Source: Paraburkholderia phosphatilytica
GTDB lineage: Bacteria; Pseudomonadota; Gammaproteobacteria; Burkholderiales; Burkholderiaceae
Assembly (NCBI RefSeq): GCF_003443895.1
Contig: NZ_QQOA01000047.1
Coordinates: 1 to 53,082 of the forward strand
DNA: 53,082 nucleotides
Direction of reading: 5' to 3'
This document shows positions 8,226 through 16,226 of this stretch, piece after piece. Position numbers and translations under genes: made by a program. The number at the start of each line of letters is the position of its first letter. Position 1 is the stretch's first letter. The notes under the pieces were generated by a model. That model saw only the letters and a list, made by a program, of their open reading frames with translations, did not search any database and was not told the DNA's origin.

Positions 8226-9083
8226 TCAAACGGCCGCCGCACCGGCGACGATTTCGCAGATTTCGGTGGTGATCTGCGTCTGCCGCATCTTCTGGTACAG
8301 ATGGCGCAGATCGCGCAGCATGCGGTCGGCGTTCTCCGTCGCGGTCTGCATGCTGAACATGCGCGCGCATTGCTCGCAGGCATCGTTCTCGACCACGGCC
8401 TGATAGAAGCACGCTTCCACATAACGCAGCAGCAACGTGTCGATCACCGCTTTCTGGCCCGGCTCGTACAGATAGGTGGCGGTCGGTCCGGCAGGCCGCT
8501 CGAATTCGGCGATGGGCAGCAGGCGTTCCACGCGCGGTTCGTATGCGATCGCGCTGGTGAGCCGGTTGTAGGCGACCCAGACTTCGTCAAGCTCGCCATG
8601 AATGAACGCGTCGAGCGGCACCAGGATCGCGCCGAGTATCGCGTCGAAGTGCGCGGCGTCGGCTATCGTGCCCGCGCGCGCGACGACGTTCGCGCCGTGA
8701 CGCAGCAGCGGCATCAGCGCGCGGGCGCCGATTACGCTGAACTCTGCCTCCACGCCGCGCTGGTTCCAGCCTTCGAGCGCATCGACGCAGCGCATCAGCA
8801 GGCGGGTATTGAGCGGGCCGCACAGGCCGCGATCGGTGCTGACGACGACGAGTCCCACACGCTTCACGTGTTCGCGCTGCTGGGTCAGCAGCGACGCGTA
8901 GTCGGGCTTGTCGCTCATCATCCGCTGCGCCATCTGCCTGACGCGTTGCGCGTACGGACGCAGTTCGCGCGCGCGTCGCTGCGCGGCGGCCATTTTCGTG
9001 CGCGCCATCGTTTCCATCGCGCGCGTGATCTTGCGCGTCGCGTGCGTGCTGTTCATCTTCGAACGGATGGCTCGCGTGTGCAT
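8226..9083 (-). CDS. atpG: F-type ATP synthase gamma subunit (orphan copy)
   Basis: A 285-residue gamma chain, essentially full length against E. coli (287). Both coiled-coil ends that enter the alpha3beta3 ring are well conserved: the N-terminal IRSKMNSTHATRKITRAMET with KMAAAQRR, and the C-terminal ARMFSMQTATENADRML with ITTEICEIVAGAAAV. The DRGLCGPLN loop is present. I chose ATG 9083; a TTG at 9107 in frame (adding TRESANS) is the alternative. It follows fabI by about 37 bases and is followed by epsilon. Nothing looks decayed, yet the partner subunits are missing from the window, which is highly unusual for an ATP synthase locus. Confidence 0.9.
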   Translation of the reverse strand: MHTRAIRSKMNSTHATRKITRAMETMARTKMAAAQRRARELRPYAQRVRQMAQRMMSDKPDYASLLTQQREHVKRVGLVVVSTDRGLCGPLNTRLLMRCVDALEGWNQRGVEAEFSVIGARALMPLLRHGANVVARAGTIADAAHFDAILGAILVPLDAFIHGELDEVWVAYNRLTSAIAYEPRVERLLPIAEFERPAGPTATYLYEPGQKAVIDTLLLRYVEACFYQAVVENDACEQCARMFSMQTATENADRMLRDLRHLYQKMRQTQITTEICEIVAGAAAV

Positions 9084-9119
9084 GCTGTTCGCGGACTCCC
9101 TGGTCAAGGCGATGCGCCG

Positions 9120-9893
9120 TCAGGCGATCACGTGATAGCCGGCGTCCGCGAAGATCGTCGCGCCGGTGAGCGTCATGCCTGCATCGCTTGCCAGCACGGC
9201 AGCGATCCGCCCGATCTCGTCGATCGTCACGCGATGATGGGCCGGCGTGTGCTGCTGCACGTCGTCGAGCAGCGCGTCGAAGTGGTCGATGCCGGACGCG
9301 GCGCGCGTCTTCACCGCGCCGGGCGAGAGCGCGTGCACGTGGATACCGCGCGATGCGAGATCCGCGGCCAGATAGCGCACGGACGATTCGAGCGCGGCCT
9401 TGACCGGGCCCATCACATTGTAGTGATCGACCGCGCGCTCGGCGCCGTAGAAGCTCACCGTCATCAGGCTGCTGCCATTTTTCATCAGCGGCAGTGCAAG
9501 TTTCGCCATCCTGATGAACGAATGACACGACACGTCCATCGCGAGCGCGAAGCCTTCGGCGGAGCAGTCGACGAGGCTCGCATGCAGATCGTCGCGCGGC
9601 GCGAACGCGATCGAATGCAGCACGAAGTCGAGCGTGCCCCAGTCCTCGGCGATTCGGGCGAACACGGCTTCGAGCTGGTCCGGCGCGATGACGTCGCAGG
9701 GCAGCACGATCGCACAATCGAGCGCGTCGGCGACCGGCCGCACGAACGGTTCCGCCTTCTCGTTGAGGTAAGTTATCGCGAGTTCGGCGCCCGCGTCGCG
9801 GAACGCGCGCGCGCAACCGGTGGCGATGCTCTGCGCGTTGGCAATGCCGACCACGAGGCCGCGTTTGCCGCTCAGATCGATGACGGGTTTCAT
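9120..9893 (-). CDS. fabI: Enoyl-ACP reductase, FabI type
   Basis: A 257-residue SDR of the FabI subgroup, which reduces trans-2-enoyl-ACP (or CoA) with NAD(P)H. The diverged nucleotide motif GIANAQSIATGCA (16-28), the HSIAFAP stretch and the Tyr158-x6-Lys165 catalytic pair (YNVMGPVK) are diagnostic. Phe148 stands where E. coli FabI has Tyr146. The stop of ackA overlaps its start by 4 bases (ATGA), so translation is coupled. With phaC, a MaoC-Pta fusion and ackA in one operon, the enzyme is more likely part of a redox-balancing acyl pathway under low oxygen than the housekeeping lipid enzyme. Confidence 0.88.
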   Translation of the reverse strand: MKPVIDLSGKRGLVVGIANAQSIATGCARAFRDAGAELAITYLNEKAEPFVRPVADALDCAIVLPCDVIAPDQLEAVFARIAEDWGTLDFVLHSIAFAPRDDLHASLVDCSAEGFALAMDVSCHSFIRMAKLALPLMKNGSSLMTVSFYGAERAVDHYNVMGPVKAALESSVRYLAADLASRGIHVHALSPGAVKTRAASGIDHFDALLDDVQQHTPAHHRVTIDEIGRIAAVLASDAGMTLTGATIFADAGYHVIA

Positions 9894-11083
9894 CGTGTCG
9901 TAGTGTCCTGGTGGAGGAGCGCGACGGCTTCGTCGGCGATGATCTGTTCTTCGTCGGTGGGCAGTACGATCACGGCGATGCGGCTGCGTTCGCTGCTGAT
10001 CACGCGGGCGTTGCGTTCGTTCGCCTGCGCGTCGAGATCGATGCCGAGCCATGCGAGCCGTGCGCAGATCGCCGCGCGCACTTCGGGCTGATGCTCGCCG
10101 ATGCCTGCCGTGAACACGAGCCCGTCCAGTCCGCCGAGCGTGGTCGCGAGTCGCGCGGCTTCGCCGGCGATGCGAAACGCGAACAGGTCGAGCGCTTCGC
10201 GCGCTTCGGGCCGCGTGCTCGCGAGCAGCTCGCGGCTGTCCGCGCTGATGCCCGATACGCCTAGCAATCCGGAACGTCCGTACAGCATTGCTTCGACGTC
10301 GGCTGGACTCATGCCGCGCTGCCGGATCAGATGCAGCACGACGCCGGCATCGAGCGCGCCGCAACGCGTGGCCATCGGAATGCCGTCGAGCGTCGAGAAG
10401 CCCATGCTGGAATCGCGGCTGATGCCGGCTTCGAACGCGGCGAGGCTCGCGCCGCTGCCCAGATGCGCGGCCACGATGTTGCCGCGCGCGAACTGCGGCA
10501 GCTGCCATGCGAGTTCACCCAGCACGAACCGGTACGACAGACCGTGAAATCCGTAGCGCTTGATGCCTTCGTCGAACAGCGCGCGTGGCAGCGCGAAGCG
10601 GCGCACGGTGTCCGTCTGCGTGCGATGAAACGCGGTGTCGAACGACGCGGATTGCGCGAGATGCGGGCGCAGGTGCCGCAGCGCGCGGATCAGCCGCAGG
10701 CACTGCGGCTGGTGCAGCGGCGCGAGCGGCACGAGCGCGTCGATGGCCGCGACGGTGCCGTCGTCGAGTACGACCGGCCCCGCAAAGCGGTCGCCGCCAT
10801 GCACGACGCGATGACCGACCGACACCAGCCGGTCGATCGGAAAATGCGCGGCGAACCAGCCGAGCGTTTCGTCGATCGCGTCGTGCAGGTCGTCTGTGAT
10901 CGAAGATTCGAGCGCGATGTCGACGCGCTGCTCGCAGTTGTCGAGATGCAGGCGCAGCGGTGCGCGCCGCAGATCGATCAGGCCGTCGCCGATCCGCACC
11001 GCCGCGCCGCCGACGATGCTGAACACGCCGATCTTGATCGACGACGAGCCCGCATTGAAGGTCAGCAGCAGCGGCGCGCTCAC
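9890..11083 (-). CDS. ackA: Acetate/propionate kinase
   Basis: A 397-residue ASKHA-fold kinase that makes ATP from acyl phosphate. Conserved blocks are LTFNAGSSSIK at the N-terminus, GHRVVHGG, SFDTAFH, YGFHGLSY, AAHLGSGAS, STLDGIPMATRCGALDAG and FTAGIGEH. Length is normal. It overlaps the Pta gene by 4 bases and fabI by 4 bases. Together with the phosphotransacetylase half of the preceding gene it forms the acyl-CoA to acyl-phosphate to ATP route, giving substrate-level phosphorylation when respiration stops. Its promoter is that of phaC, with an FNR-type box. Confidence 0.95.
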   Translation of the reverse strand: MSAPLLLTFNAGSSSIKIGVFSIVGGAAVRIGDGLIDLRRAPLRLHLDNCEQRVDIALESSITDDLHDAIDETLGWFAAHFPIDRLVSVGHRVVHGGDRFAGPVVLDDGTVAAIDALVPLAPLHQPQCLRLIRALRHLRPHLAQSASFDTAFHRTQTDTVRRFALPRALFDEGIKRYGFHGLSYRFVLGELAWQLPQFARGNIVAAHLGSGASLAAFEAGISRDSSMGFSTLDGIPMATRCGALDAGVVLHLIRQRGMSPADVEAMLYGRSGLLGVSGISADSRELLASTRPEAREALDLFAFRIAGEAARLATTLGGLDGLVFTAGIGEHQPEVRAAICARLAWLGIDLDAQANERNARVISSERSRIAVIVLPTDEEQIIADEAVALLHQDTTTR

Positions 11084-12483
11084 GATGCGGCCTTGGCATC
11101 CCGCGAGCGTTCCGCGACGAGCTTCGCGAGCGCCGCCGACGCGAGCCGCACACGCAGGCTGTCGGCACGGCTCGTCACGACGATCGGCAGGCGCGCGCCG
11201 AGCACGAGGCCCGCTGCGTCCGCGCCGGCGAAGTAGACGAGCTGCTTCGCGAGCAGGTTGCCCGCTTCGAGGTTGGGCACGAGCAGGATGTCGGCGTTGC
11301 CCGCAACGGGCGACGCGATGCTCTTGGTGGTGGCCGCCGCCGCGCTGATCGCGTTGTCGAACGCGAGCGGACCGTCGACGAGCGCGCCGGTGATCTGGCC
11401 GCGCGCGGCCATCGCGGTGAGGGCGGCCGCATCGAGCGTGGTCGGCATTTTCGGGTTGACGGTTTCGACGGCCGCGAGCACCGCGACGCGCGGCCGGCTG
11501 ACGCCGAGCAGACGCATCATGTCGATCGCGTTCTGGCAGATGTCGCGCTTGTGCGCGAGCGTCGGCGCGATATTGACCGCGGCATCGGTGACGATCAACG
11601 GCTTCGGATACGCGGGCACGTCCATCGCGTAGACGTGACTGACGCGCCGCTCCGTGCGCAGCGGCGAGCCGGGCGCGACGACCGCTTCCAGCAGCTCGTC
11701 GGTATGCAGGCTGCCTTTCATCAGCGCGTCCACTTCGCCCTCGGCGCCGAGCTGCACGGCGCGCGCGGCCGCGGCATGGCTATGCTCGACCAGCTCGATC
11801 GGGATGCCCTTCAGGTCGATGCCGGCGGCTTCGGCGGCCGCATGGATTTTCGCGCCGGGGCCGACGAGTGTCGGCTCGATCAGCCCTTCGTCGCGCGCCT
11901 CCACCGCAGCGAGCAACGCATCGGCCGAACATGGATGCACGATCGCCGTGCGCAGCGGCGGCAGCGCGCGTGCGTCGCGAATGAACGCTTCGTAGCGGTC
12001 GTGCCTGCGCACGGCGACGTCGGGCCGCGGCGTCGCGGGCCACACCACCGGGGTAGACGGTGCAATCACGGTCGCGGTGCCGAGCAGCACGGTCTTGCCT
12101 TGCTGGTTCGTGCAGCGGGTGTCGAGCAGCACGATCCGCTTGTCCTCGTGTTTCTCCTTCACGGTGACGGTGGCCGTGACCGTATCGCCGGGCGCGACGG
12201 GATGCCGGAACTCGAGCGTCTGATCGAGGTAGATCGTGCCGGGGCCCGGCAGACGCGTGCCGAGCACGGCGGAGACGAGCGCGCCGGTCCACATCCCATG
12301 CACGACGACATGGCCGAACAGATCGTTCGATGCGAACAGCGGGTCCACGTGCGCCGGGTTGACGTCGCCGGAGACGGCCGCGAACAGATCGATGTCGTCC
12401 TGGCCCGCGACCCGCACGAGCGACGCGGTGTCGCCGATCGCGAGCTGATCGAAGGTGCGGTTGCGCAGCAGATTCGCGTTCAT
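11080..12483 (-). CDS. Bifunctional MaoC-like enoyl-CoA hydratase / phosphate acetyl(butyryl)transferase
   Basis: A 467-residue fusion. Residues about 1-150 are a MaoC hot-dog domain with the hydratase-2 signature FAAVSGDVNPAHVD and a DQTLEFRHPVAPGDTVTATV strand. Residues about 165-460 are a PTA/PTB domain (PTLVGPGAKIHAAAEAAG, GEVDALMKGSLHTDELL, RVSHVYAM, DAAVNIAPTLAHKRDIC, LLVPNLEAGNLLAKQL). The hydratase half can hydrate crotonyl-CoA to (R)-3-hydroxyacyl-CoA, the PHA synthase substrate, and the transferase half makes acyl phosphate for AckA. The start at 12483 overlaps the phaC stop by 4 bases. The fusion is known from several Burkholderiales. Confidence 0.92.
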   Translation of the reverse strand: MNANLLRNRTFDQLAIGDTASLVRVAGQDDIDLFAAVSGDVNPAHVDPLFASNDLFGHVVVHGMWTGALVSAVLGTRLPGPGTIYLDQTLEFRHPVAPGDTVTATVTVKEKHEDKRIVLLDTRCTNQQGKTVLLGTATVIAPSTPVVWPATPRPDVAVRRHDRYEAFIRDARALPPLRTAIVHPCSADALLAAVEARDEGLIEPTLVGPGAKIHAAAEAAGIDLKGIPIELVEHSHAAAARAVQLGAEGEVDALMKGSLHTDELLEAVVAPGSPLRTERRVSHVYAMDVPAYPKPLIVTDAAVNIAPTLAHKRDICQNAIDMMRLLGVSRPRVAVLAAVETVNPKMPTTLDAAALTAMAARGQITGALVDGPLAFDNAISAAAATTKSIASPVAGNADILLVPNLEAGNLLAKQLVYFAGADAAGLVLGARLPIVVTSRADSLRVRLASAALAKLVAERSRDAKAAS

Positions 12484-14303
12484 GGGCGGTCCTCCACGCG
12501 CTGCAGCACGTAGCTGCCGGGCGCGTCGGGCAGCGGTGCGCCATGTGCGTCGCGTGGATCGGCGGGAATCGCGGGCGGCGCGACGCGCTGCGGATCCGAA
12601 TGCGCGTTCAGCCAGTCGTTCCATGCGGGCCACCATGAGCCTTCGCGCGACGATGCGGCGGCCGCCCATTCATCGGGCGCCACGCGCGGATCGTCGGCCG
12701 CGGTGTGGCCGATCCGGAAGCGCCGATGCGGATGCCCCGGTTCGCTCACGATGCCGGCGTTGTGACCGCCGCCTGTCAGCACGAACGTGACGTCGGTATC
12801 GGCCAGCGAGTGGATCTTGTAGACGGAGCGCCACGGCGCGACGTGATCGCGCTCGGTACCGACGACGAACATCGGCGCGCGGATGTTGCGGATCGACACC
12901 GGGTGGCCGTCCACCTCGTAGCGGCCGCAGGCGAGATCGTTGTCGAGAAAGAGCCGCCGCAGATACTCGGTGTGCATCCGGTACGGCATGCGCGTCGCGT
13001 CGGCGTTCCAGGCCATCAGATCGATCATCGGCGTGCGTTCGCCGAGCAGGTAGTCGTGCACGACGCGCGACCAGATCAGGTCGTTCGACTGCAGCAGCTG
13101 GAACGCGCCCGCCATCTGGTTCGCCGCGAGATAGCCCTGCGACCACATCATGCTTTCGAGGAAATAGACCTCGCTGTCGTCGATGAAGAGCTGCAGTTCG
13201 CCGGGCTCGGTGAAGTCGGTCTGCGCGGCGAACAGCGTCAGCGACGCGAGACGCGTGTCGTGCGCGTTCGCCATCGCGGCGGCCGCGATCGTGAGCAACG
13301 TTCCGCCGAGGCAGTAGCCGGCCGCGTGAATCCTGCGGTCCGGCGCGATCTTGCCGATCGCATCGAGCGCGGCCATCACACCCATGCGCCGGTAGTCGTC
13401 GAGGCTCAGGTCGCGGTCATCGGCATCGACGTTGCGCCACGAGATGCAGAACACCGTATGGCCGTGCTCGACGAGATAGCGCACGAGCGAGTTGTGCGGC
13501 GACAGGTCGATGATGTAGTACTTCATGATCCACGCGGGCACGATCAGCACCGGCTCCGCGCACACGTTCGCGGTGGTGGGGCGGTACTGGATCAGCTCGA
13601 TCAGGTGATTGCGATACACGACCTTGCCCGGTGTCACCGCGAGATCGCGGCCAACCTCGAACTGTTCGATGCCGGCCGGCGGCTGGGCCGTTGCGACGCG
13701 GCGCGCGTCGTCGGTTGCGTTCGCGAGCCCTTGCATCAGGTTCATGCCGAATGTCGCGGCGGTTCGCTGCAGCACGTCGGGGTTGGTCGGCGCGAAGTTG
13801 CCCGGCGCGAAAACATCGAGCCACTGCCGCGCGACGAAGGCCACCACGTCCTCATGGTGGCGCGTCGTACCGGGCACGCCGTGCGTCGCCGCGCTCCACC
13901 AGTGCTCCGTTTGCAGGAACAGTTGCTGCCATAGCCGGAACGGCTCGGTTTGCCATGCGTCCGCCGTGAAGCGATGGTCGCCGGGCGACCGCTCCGCGAG
14001 CGGGACAGCGTATTCGCCGCGCGCGACGCTCGTCGCGTAGCCGGCCACGTGCGCCGCGTTGCGCGCGGCGAGCGTCGCGAGTTCGAGCTGCTTGCCAGGG
14101 GCCGCGAGCAGGTGAATCAGCCAGTCCGAGAACGCGGCGCCGAGCGCGGCGGGCGACAGTCCACCCGTCAGGCGCGCGATCATCGCTTCTTTCGCGTGAT
14201 CGAGCGCGCGGTAGGGGGCGGATGGATCGGTCGTGACGTGTGCGGTCGCGGTTGACCGGGTGGCAGGCGGAGACTGGGCGGCGGGCGATGCGAGGGTGTC
14301 CAT
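12480..14303 (-). CDS. phaC: Class I poly(3-hydroxyalkanoate) synthase
   Basis: A 607-residue PHA polymerase joining (R)-3-hydroxyacyl-CoA into polyester granules. The nucleophile is Cys331 in GYCLGG; Asp486 (ERDHVAPW) and His514 (GGGHNAG) complete the triad, with the 28-residue Asp-His spacing of the Cupriavidus enzyme. VPAWIMKYYIIDLSPHNSLV is the family's substrate-pocket block. I start it at ATG 14303, with GAGGA 8 bases upstream; an in-frame ATG at 14330 coincides with the predicted transcription start and would be leaderless. It is first in a six-gene operon. No phaA, phaB or phasin gene lies here, so this is probably an accessory copy induced at low oxygen. Confidence 0.93.
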   Translation of the reverse strand: MDTLASPAAQSPPATRSTATAHVTTDPSAPYRALDHAKEAMIARLTGGLSPAALGAAFSDWLIHLLAAPGKQLELATLAARNAAHVAGYATSVARGEYAVPLAERSPGDHRFTADAWQTEPFRLWQQLFLQTEHWWSAATHGVPGTTRHHEDVVAFVARQWLDVFAPGNFAPTNPDVLQRTAATFGMNLMQGLANATDDARRVATAQPPAGIEQFEVGRDLAVTPGKVVYRNHLIELIQYRPTTANVCAEPVLIVPAWIMKYYIIDLSPHNSLVRYLVEHGHTVFCISWRNVDADDRDLSLDDYRRMGVMAALDAIGKIAPDRRIHAAGYCLGGTLLTIAAAAMANAHDTRLASLTLFAAQTDFTEPGELQLFIDDSEVYFLESMMWSQGYLAANQMAGAFQLLQSNDLIWSRVVHDYLLGERTPMIDLMAWNADATRMPYRMHTEYLRRLFLDNDLACGRYEVDGHPVSIRNIRAPMFVVGTERDHVAPWRSVYKIHSLADTDVTFVLTGGGHNAGIVSEPGHPHRRFRIGHTAADDPRVAPDEWAAAASSREGSWWPAWNDWLNAHSDPQRVAPPAIPADPRDAHGAPLPDAPGSYVLQRVEDRP

Positions 14304-14336
14304 CGGAAGGTCCTCGTCGGTGAGCGTCATGCGATG

Positions 14337-14378
14337 ACTGTAGCGGCGCGATTCGTCTGCACAGTTGATCCATGTCAA
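14337..14378 (-). promoter_or_regulatory. FNR-type class II promoter of the phaC operon
   Basis: TTGATCCATGTCAA at 14365-14378 matches the FNR/ANR box TTGAT-N4-ATCAA in 9 of 10 positions. On the minus strand a -10 element TACAGT (14342 to 14337) falls where a box centred at -41.5 would place it, with transcription starting near 14330. Box and -10 together make anaerobic activation of phaC-pta-ackA-fabI-atpGC likely. Confidence 0.72.
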
Positions 14379-14418
14379 AGGTCCGCGCACGCTCCGGTTC
14401 ACGAACTCTCGCTCGTGC

Positions 14419-14432
14419 TTGACGCACGTCAA
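14419..14432 (+). promoter_or_regulatory. FNR/CRP-type box upstream of the HPF-like gene
   Basis: TTGACGCACGTCAA is a perfect inverted repeat (TTGAC-N4-GTCAA), differing from the FNR consensus by the symmetric T to C change. A -10-like CATCAT at 14454-14459 lies at the spacing of a class II promoter reading rightwards into the gene at 14549. Confidence 0.6.
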
Positions 14433-14548
14433 CAGTTCGGCGGCGGCGCGGCACATCATCTCGAAGAAGACGGCCGACGTGCCGGCGCAGCGCAACACAC
14501 ACAGAAAACGCAGCACAGGCGGATTGCGGCGCGCAGGAGGGGGAAGCA

Positions 14549-14860
14549 ATGGGAGTGGGAATGCAGATCGTCTATCTTGGCTTCGCGGGCTCGGTGCCGC
14601 TCGAAGCCGAGGCGGGCGTCCAGCTCGTGCGCATCGCGCGATTCAGCGCCGTGCTGTCCGGCTGCCACCTCACGATCGAAGCGCTCGGCGGACCGGGCGC
14701 CGGCCGTCTGTACGATGCGCGTCTCGATCTGATCACGCGCCTGAAGGGCTTGCGCGCGATCGGCCGCTGTATCGACAGCGATCCGCACGCGGCGGTGCGA
14801 CTCGCGTTCACGCTGGCGGAGCGGACGCTCGCGGAGGAGCATGCCGCGCGTTCGGCGTGA
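14549..14860 (+). CDS. Small HPF/RaiA-like ribosome-associated protein (tentative)
   Basis: A 103-residue protein with a strong ribosome site (AGGAGGGG) before the ATG at 14549; a second ATG at 14561 fits the usual MQI- start of the family. The order strand (MQIVYLGF), helix with RIARFSAVL, strand CHLTIEALG, strand ARLDLITRLKGL, then a final helix (AAVRLAFTLAERTLAEEHA) resembles the beta-alpha-beta-beta-beta-alpha fold of hibernation factors, without strong motif matches. It is transcribed away from phaC from its own FNR-like box. Silencing of ribosomes under anoxia would suit the locus. The identification rests on pattern, so an unknown small cytoplasmic protein is the alternative. Confidence 0.5.
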   Translation: MGVGMQIVYLGFAGSVPLEAEAGVQLVRIARFSAVLSGCHLTIEALGGPGAGRLYDARLDLITRLKGLRAIGRCIDSDPHAAVRLAFTLAERTLAEEHAARSA

Positions 14861-14868
14861 AGCGGGCG

Positions 14869-14909
14869 TTGATGCAGATCAACGACGAAGCGGCGCGCGC
14901 GTCTAGAGT
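14869..14909 (+). promoter_or_regulatory. FNR-type class II promoter of the CBS-BON gene
   Basis: TTGATGCAGATCAA (14869-14882) is a perfect FNR consensus box. TAGAGT at 14904-14909 sits exactly where the -10 of a class II promoter belongs, giving a start near 14917, about 24 bases before the ATG at 14941. Confidence 0.8.
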
Positions 14910-14940
14910 GAGCAGGCACTGCATCGAAATGGAGAACACC

Positions 14941-15630
14941 ATGCAAGCCTCGGACATCATGACCACGGACGTCATTACCGTGACGCCAGAGACCTCGGTT
15001 TATCACGCAGCCGCGCTGCTGACGGAGCATCGCATCAGCGGCATGCCGGTCGTCGACGACGAGGGACAGGTTGTCGGTATCGTCAGCGAAGGCGACCTTC
15101 TGCATCGCATCGAAACGGGTACGCTCAGGCGGCAACGCACGTGGCTCGCGGAGTTTCTGCATTCCACGCGCGAGCTGGCCGGCGAATACCTGAAGGAGCA
15201 CGCGCTCAAGGTGGGCGACGTGATGACGGACAACGTGATCTCGGTGCGCCCGACGAGTTCGCTCGGCGAGATCGCGGATCTGCTCGATCGTCACCATATC
15301 AAGCGTGTGCCGGTGCTGCAGGAGGGACGCGTGGTGGGCATCGTCAGCCGCTCGAACCTGATTCACATGCTCGCGGGCGAAGCGCCGTCCGACGCGAAGA
15401 CCCAGGCCGCCGACGAAACCATCCACCGTCACGCCGTGCAGGCGCTTGGCGGACATCGCTGGGCGATGGCGGCGGAGAACCTTGTCGTGGTGGACGGCAT
15501 CGTGCACGTGTGGGGCACGGTGCGTTCAGAGGAGGAGCGCGACGCGATCCGCGTGACCATCGAGCGCGTGCCGGGTGTGAAGGGCGTGGAGAACCATCTC
15601 GGTTATCCGGTCGTGATCCCGGCGATGTGA
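14941..15630 (+). CDS. CBS-pair and BON domain protein
   Basis: A 229-residue soluble protein. Two CBS motifs span about residues 1-60 (ASDIMTTDVITVTPETSV, GMPVVDDEGQVVGIVSEGDL) and 90-150 (VGDVMTDNVISVRPTSSL, RVPVLQEGRVVGIVSRSNLI). A BON domain fills 165-225 (AVQALGGHR, VVVDGIVHVWGTV, VPGVKGVENHL). CBS pairs bind adenine nucleotides and sense energy state; BON domains bind phospholipid or other ligands. It has a canonical FNR promoter and GGAG before the ATG. The same architecture is frequent in low-oxygen-induced loci of Burkholderiales, so a role as energy sensor in this locus is plausible, though unproven. Confidence 0.9.
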   Translation: MQASDIMTTDVITVTPETSVYHAAALLTEHRISGMPVVDDEGQVVGIVSEGDLLHRIETGTLRRQRTWLAEFLHSTRELAGEYLKEHALKVGDVMTDNVISVRPTSSLGEIADLLDRHHIKRVPVLQEGRVVGIVSRSNLIHMLAGEAPSDAKTQAADETIHRHAVQALGGHRWAMAAENLVVVDGIVHVWGTVRSEEERDAIRVTIERVPGVKGVENHLGYPVVIPAM

Positions 15631-15745
15631 ACGGGGCGCTGCGAGTGCGGACGATCTACCCTACGAGCAGCCCGGCTTGCCTTTTCCAGATCCTCAGCCA
15701 GGATGTTGAATATCCACGCTGATGTTCAACCCAGGAGGAGGCAAC

Positions 15746-16207
15746 ATGGACGATCCATTTCGCCGCCCGACCTTCGGCACCGCGGTGTACTACCGCGAGC
15801 CGATGGTCGCGCTCGAATGGCTGGAAAAGGCGTTTGGCTTCGAACGGACGCTGCTCGTCACGGATAGCGAAGGCAAGCTCGCGCATTCGGAGATGAAATT
15901 CGGCGACGGCTACATCATGGTCGGCAGCGAGTACTCGGAGGATATGTCGAGTCCGCTCGGGGTAGGCGGCAAGAACACCGCGGGCGTGCACGTGCAGTTG
16001 CAGAGCGGTATCGACGAGCATTGCGCGCGGGCTCGTGCTGCCGGCGCGGTGATCACGCGCGAGCCGGCGGATCAGTTCTATGGCGACCGCGTCTACGCGG
16101 CCCGCGATCCGGAGGGCCACGTTTGGAGCTTCGGCCAGACCGTGAAAAAGGTCTCGCGCGAAGATGCCGAGCGCGACAGCGGCCTGACGATCGAAGGCTG
16201 GGCCTGA
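15746..16207 (+). CDS. VOC-family (glyoxalase/bleomycin-resistance-like) protein, PhnB type
   Basis: A 153-residue protein with the vicinal-oxygen-chelate fold: VYYREPMVALEWLEKAFGFE at the start, HSEMKFGDGYIMVG, GVHVQLQSGIDEHCARARAAGA, and YAARDPEGHVWSFGQ near the end. The pattern is that of PhnB/YdhR-like VOC proteins, many of which have no known reaction. AGGAGG at 15733-15738 precedes the ATG at 15746. It follows the CBS-BON gene by 115 bases and ends before a strong hairpin, so it may be a single transcription unit or share the upstream one. Confidence 0.82.
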   Translation: MDDPFRRPTFGTAVYYREPMVALEWLEKAFGFERTLLVTDSEGKLAHSEMKFGDGYIMVGSEYSEDMSSPLGVGGKNTAGVHVQLQSGIDEHCARARAAGAVITREPADQFYGDRVYAARDPEGHVWSFGQTVKKVSREDAERDSGLTIEGWA

Positions 16208-16226
16208 GCGCGCGGCAGTGTGCTGT

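Noticed and set aside
7778..9083. Interpretation as part of an N-type (sodium) ATPase operon
   Set aside because: N-ATPase operons have atpC after atpD and atpG at the end, and include membrane-sector genes; only G followed by C is present here.
14419..14432. Reading the TTGAC-N4-GTCAA repeat as a second site for phaC
   Set aside because: It lies too far from the predicted phaC start for class II control and has a -10-like hexamer on the plus strand at the right spacing, so it is better assigned to the HPF-like gene. Dual use is not excluded.
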